Notes: a model not told the origin generated them from the sequence alone. A stretch of DNA of 64,000 nucleotides from CBDAPX01 sp965198725 (GCA_965198725.1 CBDAPX010000002.1:744001-808000), one strand, 5' to 3'. Positions 26,609-35,799 are shown, counted from the stretch's first letter. Numbers and translations: made by a program.

Positions 26609-27463
26609 ATGAATTGGTCAGATTGCAAATATCTCTTCGCTTTGCAGCGCGGTGGTTCATTGGACCGCGCTGCACGTATCGTGGGGGTGGACAAAACAAC
26701 CGTCTCCCGGCGGTTGACGGCTTTGGAGCGTGATTTGGGGCGACCTCTGATGGAGCAAGCCGGTGATCGTCGCATTCAACTCACTGCCTTTGGGTATCAG
26801 GTTGCCACGCAGGCAGAAGCCATGGAAGAGGCGGCGGCCCGCATCCGGGCTTTATCTGATCAGGGCGAGGCGCAGATGGCCGGGCTGGTCCGCGTTACCT
26901 CTGTCCCCTTGGTCGTCAATCATATGCTTTTGCCGAAGGTCCCGCTTTGGAAGCTAAAGCTGCCTCAGGTCGCCTTGGAACTGATCGCAGAGGCCCGGGA
27001 CCTTGACCTGATGCGTCGTGAGGCGGATGTTGCGATCCGATTGGCCCGTCCGCGGGGGCAAAGCCAAGATATCCTCGCCCGACAAATCGGTCGCTGGGAC
27101 TATGCCGTTTTTCAGTCGGCTTCGCTGACCGGCGACGCACCGTGGCTGCGCTATGATCGCAGCATGCAGTATCTGTCGCACGCGCAGGCCATCGAAGACC
27201 TTTGTGCCGATACTGGGCGCACGGGGTCATACTTGGCTGTCAATGACGCTGAAACCCTTTATCAGGCCACGGTGGCCGGGTTGGGGCGGACCCTGTTGCC
27301 GCGCTGTATCGCCGAGCAAGATCCGAGGCTGATAGAAGTGCCGGTCGAAGCGCCTTTGCCGGCGCGCGATATTTGGGTGCTGGTCCGGCGGGATATCCGG
27401 CATTTGGCACGCATAGCAGATACGCTTGACTGGATTGCCGATGCGGTTGGGGCTGGCGGTTAG
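26609..27463 (+). CDS. LysR-family transcriptional regulator
   Basis: A 284-residue LysR protein. The winged-helix region is GGSLDRAARIVGVDKTTVSRRLTALERDLGR (residues 13-45), and the effector domain runs from about residue 85. It is divergent from the YciI gene. The start at 26609 gives MNWSDCKYLFAL, a common LysR opening; upstream codons lack family character. Its stop overlaps the convergent exporter's stop. Confidence 0.85.
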   Translation: MNWSDCKYLFALQRGGSLDRAARIVGVDKTTVSRRLTALERDLGRPLMEQAGDRRIQLTAFGYQVATQAEAMEEAAARIRALSDQGEAQMAGLVRVTSVPLVVNHMLLPKVPLWKLKLPQVALELIAEARDLDLMRREADVAIRLARPRGQSQDILARQIGRWDYAVFQSASLTGDAPWLRYDRSMQYLSHAQAIEDLCADTGRTGSYLAVNDAETLYQATVAGLGRTLLPRCIAEQDPRLIEVPVEAPLPARDIWVLVRRDIRHLARIADTLDWIADAVGAGG

Positions 27464-28680
27464 CCGGACAACCCAAGTTGCCGCGCGCGCATGATGACCA
27501 CGACGATTGAGACCCAGCCGCCGAGGGCCGAAGCCAGCATCAGATAGAGCAGCGGAAGCGCACCGGTTTCCACGGTCAAAACCGCCCCTGCCAAAGAGCT
27601 GAGAGCCGCGCCGAGGCCCAGCATGAACGCGCCGTTCAGCCCAGCCGCGCTGCCCGCCAGATGCGGCCGGACCGAAAGCGCCCCAGCGGTCGCGTTCGGA
27701 ATGGTCATACCGTTCCCCAAACCGACGAAGGTCATCAGTGCAAAAAAGCTTTGGGCGCTGCCCAGTCCGACAAAGTACAGTCCCAAGGACAAAACGATGC
27801 CAACCGTGTTCAGAACACAGCCCCAGAGGACCATCTGGTTCACCCCGAACCGGATTGAATAGCGCCCCGAAATGTAGTTCCCGGCAAAATAACCGATGGC
27901 AGGGGCACCAAAATAGAACCCAAGCTCTGTCGGGGTCATTCCATAAAGCTCTTGGCCCACAAACGGGGCGCCGCCCAGATAGGCAAAGAAGGCCCCTGCC
28001 GCCATGCCAGAGGCACAGGAATACCCCCAGAACCGCGGGCTGCGCAGAAGTTCCGGATATTCACGGATTTGCTGCATCAAGGTCATGCCACTGCGCCCCG
28101 AGGTTTCCCCCAGATCGGACCAGGTGAGCACCAACATCGCGAGGCCAAGACCCGCCATCAGCCAAAAATTGGCTTTCCAGCCAAAGCTTTCGTCCAGAAT
28201 GCCGCCGACAAGTGGGGCAATCATTGGCACGACCGCCATGCCCATGGTGACATATCCCAACATGCTGGCGGCTTTGTCCCGTGCATACATGTCCCGCACG
28301 ATCGCGCGGCTTAGGACCATGCCGACGACCACGGCGGCCTGACACATGCGAAAGGCCAAAAAGACCTCGACCGTCGGGCCCAGGATACATCCCAGCGACG
28401 CCAGAATGAAAAAACCAAGACCCACAAGCATGACCGGACGGCGTCCAAGCTGATCGGACAGGGGCCCTACAATGATCTGCAAAACGGCATTCATCGCCAG
28501 ATAGAGCGCCACGGACAGCTGCATCAGCCGGTAATCGGCCTCAAAATACGCCGCCATGCCCGGCAGGCTTGGCAAAAACACATTCATGGTCAGCGCCGAC
28601 ACGCCGCACAGCAACGTCAGCGTCGCGATGTGCGGCGCAGTTCGGCGGTCGAACAGCCTGATGTCGGAATGGGTTGTCAT
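27460..28680 (-). CDS. Bcr/CflA-type multidrug MFS exporter
   Basis: A 406-residue 12-helix MFS protein. Motif A is GPLSDQLGRRPVMLVG, and the N-terminus (LTLLCGVSALTMNVFLPSLPGMAAYF) and RAIVRDMYARDKAASMLGY are typical of Bcr/CflA drug and sulfonamide exporters. It is divergent from pccB; the ScfR octamer array lies between them, so it could share that control. A related exporter is at 48692-49882. Confidence 0.85.
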   Translation of the reverse strand: MTTHSDIRLFDRRTAPHIATLTLLCGVSALTMNVFLPSLPGMAAYFEADYRLMQLSVALYLAMNAVLQIIVGPLSDQLGRRPVMLVGLGFFILASLGCILGPTVEVFLAFRMCQAAVVVGMVLSRAIVRDMYARDKAASMLGYVTMGMAVVPMIAPLVGGILDESFGWKANFWLMAGLGLAMLVLTWSDLGETSGRSGMTLMQQIREYPELLRSPRFWGYSCASGMAAGAFFAYLGGAPFVGQELYGMTPTELGFYFGAPAIGYFAGNYISGRYSIRFGVNQMVLWGCVLNTVGIVLSLGLYFVGLGSAQSFFALMTFVGLGNGMTIPNATAGALSVRPHLAGSAAGLNGAFMLGLGAALSSLAGAVLTVETGALPLLYLMLASALGGWVSIVVVIMRARQLGLSG

Positions 28681-28742
28681 GGAGGACGCTTCTCTGGTCT
28701 GGTCTGAGATTTTGTACTGATCAGTTCAGATTGCAAGGCAAG

Positions 28743-28798
28743 TTTGCTGTTTTGCAAAAATAAATTTTGCAAACTCAACTAATTTGCAAATTTGCGAA
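28743..28798. promoter_or_regulatory. Array of TTTGCAAA octamers upstream of pccB
   Basis: TTTGCTGT (28743) abuts TTTGCAAA (28751); further perfect TTTGCAAA copies are at 28766 and 28783, the last abutting TTTGCGAA (28791). Start-to-start spacings are 8, 15, 17 and 8 bases. The Rhodobacter PccR site is two TTTGCAAA copies separated by four bases, so the unit is shared but the spacing differs. A TATAAA at 28829 could be a -10 element. Confidence 0.7.
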
Positions 28799-28863
28799 TT
28801 GAAGATTTCTTACCTCGGGCCTTGGCTCTATAAAGCAGCAAATTGTCGACGAGGTCCAACACG

Positions 28864-30396
28864 ATGAAAGACATCCTAGCTGAACTTGAAGAGCGCCGCG
28901 GCGGAGCCCGGTTGGGCGGAGGTCAAAAGCGGATTGATGCACAGCACGGTCGGGGCAAACTGACAGCGCGCGAGCGGATTGAATTGCTTTTGGACGAAGG
29001 CAGTTTCGAAGAGTTCGACATGTTCGTCACCCATCGCTGCACCGATTTCGGGATGGAGCAGCAAAAGCCGGCAGGCGACGGGGTTGTGACCGGATGGGGC
29101 ACGGTCAACGGTCGGCAGGTCTATGTCTTCAGTCAGGACTTTACCGTTCTTGGCGGTTCTGTGTCGGCGACCCATGCGCAAAAGATTTGCAAGATCATGG
29201 ATATGGCCGTTCAAAACGGTGCGCCAGTCATCGGGATCAACGATTCCGGTGGTGCACGGATTCAGGAAGGTGTCGACAGTCTCGCCGGCTATGGCGAAGT
29301 GTTTCAGCGCAACATCGAGGCCTCGGGTGTGGTGCCGCAAATCTCGGTGATCATGGGCCCCTGTGCCGGTGGTGCGGTTTACTCGCCCGCGATGACCGAT
29401 TTCATTTTCATGGTCAAAGACAGCTCTTACATGTTCGTCACCGGACCAGACGTGGTGAAGACCGTTACCAACGAACAAGTCACCGCCGAGGAGCTGGGTG
29501 GTGCGTCGACCCACACCAAGAAAAGCTCGGTTGCCGACGGTGCCTTTGAGAACGATGTTGAAGCATTGACCGAAGTGCGCCGGCTTGTGGATTTCTTGCC
29601 GTTGTCGAACCGCGAAAAGCCGCCGGTTCGTCCGTTCTTTGATGATCCTGCGCGCGTGGAAACGTCTTTGGACACGTTGGTGCCGGAAAACCCGAACACG
29701 CCTTATGACATGAAAGAGTTGATCCTCAGGCTTGCCGACGAGGGCGATTTCTTTGAAATTCAAGAGGAATTTGCAAAGAACATCATCACCGGTTTCGTGC
29801 GTTTAGAGGGCCAGACCGTGGGCGTCGTGGCCAACCAGCCGATGGTCCTGGCCGGATGCCTGGACATTGACAGTGCCCGTAAAGCGGCCCGGTTCGTGCG
29901 GTTCTGTGATTGCTTTGAAATTCCGTTGCTGACCCTGATCGACGTACCGGGATTCTTGCCGGGGATAAGTCAGGAATATAACGGCGTTATCAAACATGGC
30001 GCAAAACTGCTCTTTGCTTACGGCGAAGCCACGGTTCCAAAGGTCACGGTCATCACCCGTAAAGCCTATGGCGGGGCTTATGTTGTGATGAGTTCCAAGC
30101 ATTTGCGCGGTGATTTTAACTATGCCTGGCCCACGTCCGAAATCGCGGTGATGGGGGCCAAAGGGGCGACCGAGATTATCCATCGGGCCGATCTGGGCGA
30201 TGCGGATAAAATCGCGCAGCACACCAAGGATTACGAAGACCGGTTCGCGAACCCCTTTGTCGCCGCCGAGCGTGGCTTTATCGACGAGGTGATCCAGCCA
30301 CGGTCCACGCGCCGCCGCGTCGCACGCGCCTTTGCGTCCCTGCGGAACAAAAAGAAAAGCCTGCCGTGGAAAAAGCACGACAACATCCCGCTTTGA
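28864..30396 (+). CDS. pccB: Propionyl-CoA carboxylase beta (carboxyltransferase) subunit
   Basis: A 510-residue acyl-CoA carboxyltransferase. N-terminal HGRGKLTARERIELLLDEGSFEE and oxyanion-hole glycines in GPCAGGAVYSPAMTDF and RKAYGGAYVVMSSKHL are present. It transfers carboxyl from biotin to propionyl-CoA, giving (S)-methylmalonyl-CoA, in the cytosolic alpha6beta6 complex with PccA. The ATG at 28864 has GAGG about nine bases upstream; an in-frame start 21 bases earlier is unlikely. It is the first gene of the propionate module. Confidence 0.94.
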   Translation: MKDILAELEERRGGARLGGGQKRIDAQHGRGKLTARERIELLLDEGSFEEFDMFVTHRCTDFGMEQQKPAGDGVVTGWGTVNGRQVYVFSQDFTVLGGSVSATHAQKICKIMDMAVQNGAPVIGINDSGGARIQEGVDSLAGYGEVFQRNIEASGVVPQISVIMGPCAGGAVYSPAMTDFIFMVKDSSYMFVTGPDVVKTVTNEQVTAEELGGASTHTKKSSVADGAFENDVEALTEVRRLVDFLPLSNREKPPVRPFFDDPARVETSLDTLVPENPNTPYDMKELILRLADEGDFFEIQEEFAKNIITGFVRLEGQTVGVVANQPMVLAGCLDIDSARKAARFVRFCDCFEIPLLTLIDVPGFLPGISQEYNGVIKHGAKLLFAYGEATVPKVTVITRKAYGGAYVVMSSKHLRGDFNYAWPTSEIAVMGAKGATEIIHRADLGDADKIAQHTKDYEDRFANPFVAAERGFIDEVIQPRSTRRRVARAFASLRNKKKSLPWKKHDNIPL

Positions 30397-30414
30397 TCTG
30401 AACGAGGAAATCAA

Positions 30415-30864
30415 ATGATGTTAAGGCTGTTGGCGGTCTTGTTTGTTGTATTGGCCGCGCCACTTTCGGCGCAGCAATCGGAATGCCGCGGCAAGACCCC
30501 GGTCAACTTGGGCGGTGGCGTAACTGGCTGTATCTTCAAGATCGATGAGGGCGGGATTACGCGCAGCAAGTCTATTGAAGGGGGCGGGCCGACCTATTTT
30601 TCAAGGAGCCAAGTGGCGGCGCAAGTTGACGTCTTGCTAAACGGCCCGCATAAAAATGCGCGTTCTGTGACGCGGTCCCGGATACTGGCGATCTGCAAAG
30701 CAATCAGCGATGACATCGGCACGGCCATGGCGGGCAAAGACTTTCAGAACGTGATCGTCAATTTGGTTTGGCCCCATGTTGAAGGTAGCGCACCGGGCCA
30801 AGTCTTTTATCGAGCGGGATATACATCTGCAAACTGTCGAGGAGTTCGGTTCTTTGGCACATAA
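30415..30864 (+). CDS. Secreted hypothetical protein in the pcc cluster
   Basis: A 149-residue protein with a signal peptide ending APLSA, then QQSECRGKTPVNLGGGVTGCIF and two more Cys later, consistent with disulfides in the periplasm. GAGGAAATC lies before the ATG, 18 bases after pccB. No family with a known function was recognised. Confidence 0.65.
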   Translation: MMLRLLAVLFVVLAAPLSAQQSECRGKTPVNLGGGVTGCIFKIDEGGITRSKSIEGGGPTYFSRSQVAAQVDVLLNGPHKNARSVTRSRILAICKAISDDIGTAMAGKDFQNVIVNLVWPHVEGSAPGQVFYRAGYTSANCRGVRFFGT

Positions 30865-30919
30865 TGACCTCATGTCTGTGCTGCGCGTTTCGTCTGCAGC
30901 TTGGGTCGGACGTCCCTAA

Positions 30920-31267
30920 ATGCCCACGCGTTGGCATATTCTGCGGGATGGCAGCGGCCTGACGCTGTGCCGTCATGTGCCGCCCCGCTTCGATGTGTCC
31001 GCGCGCACCTGGCTGCCATGGGCGGATCCGGTGCGCTTGGCGCATCAGATCCGTCAGGATGTCTGGCGCGCGCTACAGCGGCTGCGGGGGTTCTCGCCGG
31101 TGGTGCAGATGATCGCGTCTGATGACGGCTGGACCGTTTTGGCTGGCGGGCGAGCGTTCGCGCCTGTGCCGGTGACGGTCAATGCACAGATTGCGGCGCA
31201 ACTTGCCAATCCACGCAACCGCGAACGGTGGCTGCGGAACGCCCAAAGACGAGGGACACATGGCTGA
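30920..31267 (+). CDS. Hypothetical protein in the pcc cluster
   Basis: A 115-residue soluble protein rich in Arg and Trp (HILRDGSGLTLCRHVPPRFDV, RTWLPWADPVRLAHQIR). Its length and strand-like pattern recall other uncharacterised genes between pccB and pccA in Rhodobacterales. The stop overlaps the ATG of the RidA gene by 8 bases, suggesting one transcript. Confidence 0.6.
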   Translation: MPTRWHILRDGSGLTLCRHVPPRFDVSARTWLPWADPVRLAHQIRQDVWRALQRLRGFSPVVQMIASDDGWTVLAGGRAFAPVPVTVNAQIAAQLANPRNRERWLRNAQRRGTHG

Positions 31268-31617
31268 GTTTCATCTGTTCGACGCGGGACCGCGCCCAGT
31301 TGCACTCTTCTCTCATGCGGTGGAAACGGATGGCTGGGTTATTTTGACGGGTCAGATGCCAACGGATCCCGCCGCGCCCGACGCGCCGGGTCATGCACAA
31401 CCTGAACTTGATTTTGGGAGAGTTGAAGCTCGACCTGAGCCACGTTGTGCAATGCCGTTGTTATCTCACGGAATTCGAGCGTGACTATGCCGTGTTCAAC
31501 GACACGTATCAGACGTTTTTCCCAGTTGATCGCCGTCCGGCACGGACGACAATTGGCGTGACGGCTTTGGCTGTTGGCGCGCTCGTTGAGATAGATTGTA
31601 TCGCGAGGCGACCATGA
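31260..31617 (+). pseudogene. RidA/YjgF-family protein, disrupted by an internal deletion and frameshift
   Basis: The first 43 codons encode MAEFHLFDAGPRPVALFSHAV...GQMPTDPAAPDAP, a RidA N-terminus. From about 31391 the RidA sequence resumes in the +1 frame (VMHNLNLILGELKLDLSHVV ... FFPVDRRPARTTIGV ... ALVEIDCIARRP). The roughly 12-residue segment usually found between these parts (ending Gln-Thr-x-x before VMHNL) is missing, so the lesion is a deletion not divisible by three. RidA proteins hydrolyse reactive enamine/imine intermediates. As written the gene cannot make the trimeric enzyme. Confidence 0.75.
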
Positions 31618-31786
31618 TGCAATTTGGCAAATTGAACGCACGATTTGACAGAAAAGACGAATCGCCCTCATGATCGCGCCGCCGAATATCGGTTTTGTAC
31701 GCGTTTCGGACGCGTGCATTGCAGCCCCGACGGGAGGAGCCCGCGCAAGCAGGGGTTGGGGCTGCAATATTTTAACCGCGTTATCT

Positions 31787-32161
31787 ATGTCTCTGACGTT
31801 GCTGGCATTGTCGGCTGAGGCCGGTGTGCCGGTCGATGTTCCGTCTGGGCAGCCGGTCGAGCTGCACGAGGTTTTGGTGGATGACGAACCCGGCCAGACT
31901 TGGTTACGGTTCCGCTTCGTTGCGCCCCAGATTGTCCAAGATCAGACATCGGTTTGGTTGGACAACGTTTCAGACGATATGGATCATCTGTGCGATGCCA
32001 TTGCGGTGCCATACCTTACCGTTCAGGAGCTAACGCCCTTCCGGATCGTTATTTCGCTGTCGGATCGTCCGGTCGAGTTTGGTGCTAGTGATCCGGAGGC
32101 CACCCAGTTTTTTGAGCTATACAGTCTGTCTGATGGCTCCTGTATGTGGGAGGAATATTGA
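31787..32161 (+). CDS. Secreted hypothetical protein in the pcc cluster
   Basis: From ATG 31787 this gives 124 residues: a hydrophobic signal-like start (MSLTLLALSAEAG) and a mature part VPVDVPSGQPVELHEVLVDDEPGQTWLRFRFVAPQI with two Cys (DHLCDAIAVPY, DGSCMWEEY). The frame is open from 31670 and the longer start would also end in the same hydrophobic stretch, so the true start is uncertain. No function is known; location between pccB and pccA is its only clue. Confidence 0.6.
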   Translation: MSLTLLALSAEAGVPVDVPSGQPVELHEVLVDDEPGQTWLRFRFVAPQIVQDQTSVWLDNVSDDMDHLCDAIAVPYLTVQELTPFRIVISLSDRPVEFGASDPEATQFFELYSLSDGSCMWEEY

Positions 32162-32366
32162 TGTACCCACAACATGTTGCGCTCAGTACCTCATGTGGAC
32201 AACTCCATGATGCTTTGGCGTCACAGACACGGAACTTGCTGCCTGCGCAATGTAATTTTGTCCGCCTTTCCTGTATGGGTGATGCCGTCCGCGAACCTGC
32301 GGCATTCACCTTGAGGCAGATCCCGATCGGCAACGGATCGGGGCAAAACAAACATAGGAGCGCAAG

Positions 32367-32507
32367 ATGTCGGCGAGCATCAAACTCATTGCCCTTATCG
32401 GCTTTGTGGCGACCTTGTCCGCCTGCGGCGGTCAGGAAGAAGAAGTCATTTTTGTCGAGCCGGAACCGATTTCGACAGAACCGGAATTTACCGGCAAGTA
32501 TAAATAA
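32367..32507 (+). CDS. 46-residue lipoprotein
   Basis: ATG at 32367 follows a clear AGGAG ribosome site (32356-32360). The protein is MSASIKLIALIGFVATLSAC followed by a short acidic tail (GGQEEEVIFVEPEP ... TGKYK). Leu-Ser-Ala-Cys is a good lipobox, so this is a very small membrane-anchored lipoprotein. The acidic, proline-rich tail has no recognised domain. Its upstream gap (32162-32366) holds a small GCGAACCTGCGG hairpin only. Confidence 0.7.
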   Translation: MSASIKLIALIGFVATLSACGGQEEEVIFVEPEPISTEPEFTGKYK

Positions 32508-32582
32508 AGAGCCGTTGGGGCAGGCGACTGTGCCTGCCTCACGCCTGATGTCATCGGCAGGGCCAAACCACGAGGTCGTCCT

Positions 32583-32930
32583 ATGCTGAAGCATCGTGGG
32601 TTTCCGGGCCGTCTGCCAGGCACCGATTTTCAGTTCACAATCCGACGCCCGAACCCAAAGGGTGTGACCCCGCTGACCGAGCGAAAACGCTTTGTAGACC
32701 GAAAACCTGCGGACCGTCGCGCGGACGCCGGATTCATGCGTGCGTTGTGGGAGCATTTTGGCGAAGAACCGTTCGAACGCGGCAATTTGGACGCGGGCCG
32801 ATTGAGCTGGCTGTTTGGCCGGGAAGTCGTGCCGGCAGAAGATCCCTTTGATCCAGAGAGTTACGACGCGATGCTGAAAATCGATGTCGCCGTTGCCAAA
32901 GCCTCTTTCTCGGAGGTCTTTGCAGAATGA
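32583..32930 (+). CDS. Conserved hypothetical protein upstream of pccA
   Basis: A 115-residue, Arg/Phe-rich soluble protein (FPGRLPGTDFQFTIRRPNPKG, ALWEHFGEEPFERGNLDAGRLSWLFGREVVP). It has no signal peptide or membrane segment. The sequence has regular codon use and looks conserved; I do not recognise a domain. It is followed by a 343-base gap carrying a terminator. Confidence 0.6.
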   Translation: MLKHRGFPGRLPGTDFQFTIRRPNPKGVTPLTERKRFVDRKPADRRADAGFMRALWEHFGEEPFERGNLDAGRLSWLFGREVVPAEDPFDPESYDAMLKIDVAVAKASFSEVFAE

Positions 32931-33101
32931 TCGGCGTATTTTTGCTCGCGCAAGTTGTGTTTCGGCGGGAACTGGCCCACGCAACTTTGATCGCAATCCC
33001 GGGCTTGGCAGATGCCAATCCAGATGGCAGCGTCGTTCAGGCAAGCAGGGGAGCATATGCAGCACTGTTTGCAGACCACCTATTCCGTACCCCTTCCCTC
33101 A

Positions 33102-33146
33102 GCGGGCAGGCCGACTTGAACAGTCTCAGCCTGCCCGCCTTTTTCT
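33102..33146 (+). terminator. Intrinsic terminator between pccB-side genes and pccA
   Basis: GCGGGCAGGC pairs perfectly with GCCTGCCCGC around a 17-base loop and is followed by CTTTTTC. It splits the pcc region into two transcription units. The rest of the gap 32931-33273 holds no credible gene; a single CTTGCAAA octamer-like site (33198) lies before pccA. Confidence 0.85.
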
Positions 33147-33273
33147 GTGTGCAGAGGCCCCTGAATCGCGCCTTGCGTACGCTTTTCCACTTAAAACCTT
33201 GCAAAGATGATCGCGGCTCATACCGAGGTGGTCGGTCTTTGCGTCATGAAATAACCAAGACGAAGGACAGGCC

Positions 33274-35304
33274 ATGTTCAACAAGATCCTGATCGCAAAC
33301 CGGGGCGAGATCGCCTGCCGCGTTATCAAATCGGCGCGCAAGCTGGGTATCCCGACGGTCGCCATTTATTCAGACGCGGATAAGCAAGCGCTGCATGTGC
33401 AAATGGCGGATGAAGCTGTTCACATTGGCCCGCCACCCGCAAACCAATCCTACATCGTGATCGACAAGGTGATGGCCGCGATCAAGGAAACCGGCGCGGA
33501 TGCGGTCCATCCGGGCTATGGCTTTTTGTCCGAGAACGCGAAATTCGCCGAGGCGTTAGAAGCGGCCGGTGTCGCCTTCGTCGGCCCGCCAAAGGGCGCG
33601 ATTGAGGCTATGGGCGACAAGATCACGTCGAAAAAGATCGCGCAGGATGCTGAGGTCAGCACCGTCCCGGGCTACATGGGACTGATCGAAGACGCCGAAG
33701 AGGCCGTCAAAATCTCTGGCCAGATTGGCTATCCGGTTATGATCAAGGCCTCTGCCGGTGGCGGTGGTAAAGGCATGCGGATCGCGTGGAACGATCAGGA
33801 AGCCCGCGAAGGGTTCCAGTCTTCGAAAAACGAGGCGGCCAACAGCTTTGGCGATGATCGCATCTTTATCGAGAAATTCGTCACCCAACCGCGCCATATC
33901 GAAATTCAGGTGCTTTGCGACACGCATGGCAACGGGATCTACCTTGGTGAGCGGGAATGCTCGATCCAGCGGCGGAACCAGAAAGTCGTCGAAGAAGCGC
34001 CGTCCCCGTTTCTTGATGAAGCGACACGCAAGGCCATGGGTGAGCAGGCCGTGGCACTGGCCAAGGCCGTTGGTTATGCCAGCGCAGGCACCGTGGAATT
34101 CATCGTGGATGGGAAAAAGAACTTTTACTTCCTCGAAATGAATACACGCCTGCAGGTGGAACATCCGGTAACCGAGCTGATCACCGGCGTTGACCTTGTC
34201 GAACAGATGATCCGGGTGGCTGCGGGCAAAGAGCTGAGCATCACGCAAGAGGACGTCACCTTGACCGGCTGGGCGATTGAAAACCGTCTTTACGCCGAGG
34301 ACCCTTATCGCAACTTCTTGCCGTCGATCGGACGTTTGACGCGCTACCGTCCGCCTGCGGAAACGGCGGCTTACACACCGGGCGTGGCCCCGGGCGACGC
34401 CGGTGACGTGGTCGTGCGGAATGATACCGGCGTCTATGAGGGCGGCGAAATCAGCATGTATTACGACCCTATGATCGCCAAGCTGTGCACATGGGCGCCG
34501 ACGCGCCAAGCGGCGATTGAGGCAATGCGCATCGCACTCGACAGCTTTGAGGTCGAAGGCATTGGTCACAATTTGCCTTTCCTGAGCGCGGTGATGGATC
34601 ACCCGAAATTCGTATCTGGCGACATGACCACCGCTTTCATCGCCGAGGAATATCCGGATGGGTTCGAAGGTGTAACCTTGCCCGAGGCGGACCTGCGCCG
34701 GATCGCGGCGGCATGCGCGGCGATGTACCGGGTAGCGGAAATCCGTCGGACCCGCGTGTCGGGCCGGATGGATAACCACGAACGCAAGGTCGGTCGCGAC
34801 TGGGTCGTGTCATTGCAGGGGCAAAGCAATGCGTTGACCATCGACGCAGACACAGATGGATCCACTGTGAAGTTTGACGATGGCGCAGCCATGCGGATTT
34901 CCAGCGATTGGACGCCGGGCGATCAATTGGCCGACATCGATGTCAATGGGGACGCGCTGGTCCTTAAGGTCGGCAAAGTCGCCTCTGGCTTCCGTATCCG
35001 GTCGCGCGGGGCAGACATGAAAGTACATGTCCGCACGCCACGCCAGGCGGAGCTGGCAGCGCTCATGCCCGAAAAACTGCCGCCAGATACATCCAAAATG
35101 CTGCTCTGCCCAATGCCGGGTCTGATTGTCAAAGTAGATGTCGAGGTCGGTCAGGAAGTACAGGAAGGTCAGGCGCTCTGCACCGTTGAGGCGATGAAAA
35201 TGGAAAACATCCTGCGCGCAGAACGCAAAGGTGTTGTGTCCAAGATCAACGCCGGTGCTGGTGACAGTCTGGCGGTGGACGACGTGATCATGGAGTTTGA
35301 GTGA
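33274..35304 (+). CDS. pccA: Propionyl-CoA carboxylase alpha (biotin carboxylase/carrier) subunit
   Basis: A 676-residue biotin-dependent carboxylase subunit: biotin carboxylase N-domain from MFNKILIANRGEIACRVIKSARKLG, ATP-grasp with SAGGGGKGMR and FLEMNTRLQVEHPVTE, a BT linker domain, and a C-terminal biotinyl domain with the biotinylation motif EAMKMEN at Lys642. With PccB it carboxylates propionyl-CoA. It has its own promoter region after the terminator at 33102. Confidence 0.95.
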   Translation: MFNKILIANRGEIACRVIKSARKLGIPTVAIYSDADKQALHVQMADEAVHIGPPPANQSYIVIDKVMAAIKETGADAVHPGYGFLSENAKFAEALEAAGVAFVGPPKGAIEAMGDKITSKKIAQDAEVSTVPGYMGLIEDAEEAVKISGQIGYPVMIKASAGGGGKGMRIAWNDQEAREGFQSSKNEAANSFGDDRIFIEKFVTQPRHIEIQVLCDTHGNGIYLGERECSIQRRNQKVVEEAPSPFLDEATRKAMGEQAVALAKAVGYASAGTVEFIVDGKKNFYFLEMNTRLQVEHPVTELITGVDLVEQMIRVAAGKELSITQEDVTLTGWAIENRLYAEDPYRNFLPSIGRLTRYRPPAETAAYTPGVAPGDAGDVVVRNDTGVYEGGEISMYYDPMIAKLCTWAPTRQAAIEAMRIALDSFEVEGIGHNLPFLSAVMDHPKFVSGDMTTAFIAEEYPDGFEGVTLPEADLRRIAAACAAMYRVAEIRRTRVSGRMDNHERKVGRDWVVSLQGQSNALTIDADTDGSTVKFDDGAAMRISSDWTPGDQLADIDVNGDALVLKVGKVASGFRIRSRGADMKVHVRTPRQAELAALMPEKLPPDTSKMLLCPMPGLIVKVDVEVGQEVQEGQALCTVEAMKMENILRAERKGVVSKINAGAGDSLAVDDVIMEFE

Positions 35305-35352
35305 TCACATGATACGCTTGCGGGATATCCACAGCAGCAGGCGGCGGAGGTT

Positions 35353-35799
35353 TTACCCGTCGCCGCGCCGTTCGCGGATTTCCCGCTGGCGCATGGGCAT
35401 CTTGTCGATGGTGCGCGTCAATTCCCGTACGCTGTACGGAAACGGTTTACGCAGCTTCACAGAGCCGTCTTTGCCGACCAGAACCATCTGGAAGCCGCGC
35501 GGGCGCAGTTTGGTGCGCAGCGGGCTTTGCACGGCGGGGTCGGTGTCGGTCAAGATCACGACATCCCGATCGATCAGCATTTGCATATCGCGTTGCAAAA
35601 GCTCGATCTGTTCGGTGAACCGGGGATCAGCCGCCGTGTCCGCAAAAATGATCACGGGACGGTTTATCCATAAAAATTCGCTCAAATCCGAATTTCCAGC
35701 GGATTGGATCATGGCGGTCTCGGGCGTTGCCCGATCCTCTTGCGCAACGGCGGTAAGCGGGATTACCGCTGATAAAACAAGGGCTAACATGCGTGTCAT
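35353..35799 (-). CDS. DUF4174 family secreted protein
   Basis: A 148-residue protein with a signal peptide (MTRMLALVLSAVIPLTAVAQ) and a thioredoxin-like DUF4174 core (FLWINRPVIIFADTAADPRF, GFQMVLVGKDGSVKLRKPFPYSV). The CxxC of thioredoxins is absent, so redox activity is unlikely. AGGAG lies six bases before the ATG at 35799. It is encoded opposite the pcc/scpA transcripts. Confidence 0.75.
   Translation of the reverse strand: MTRMLALVLSAVIPLTAVAQEDRATPETAMIQSAGNSDLSEFLWINRPVIIFADTAADPRFTEQIELLQRDMQMLIDRDVVILTDTDPAVQSPLRTKLRPRGFQMVLVGKDGSVKLRKPFPYSVRELTRTIDKMPMRQREIRERRGDG

Noticed and set aside
32927..33292. A 121-codon frame beginning in an ATGA overlap after the hypothetical gene
   Set aside because: It runs through a strong terminator into pccA and has no protein-like pattern.
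33556..34779. A 407-codon frame antisense to pccA
   Set aside because: Shadow frame; pccA domains are complete on the other strand.
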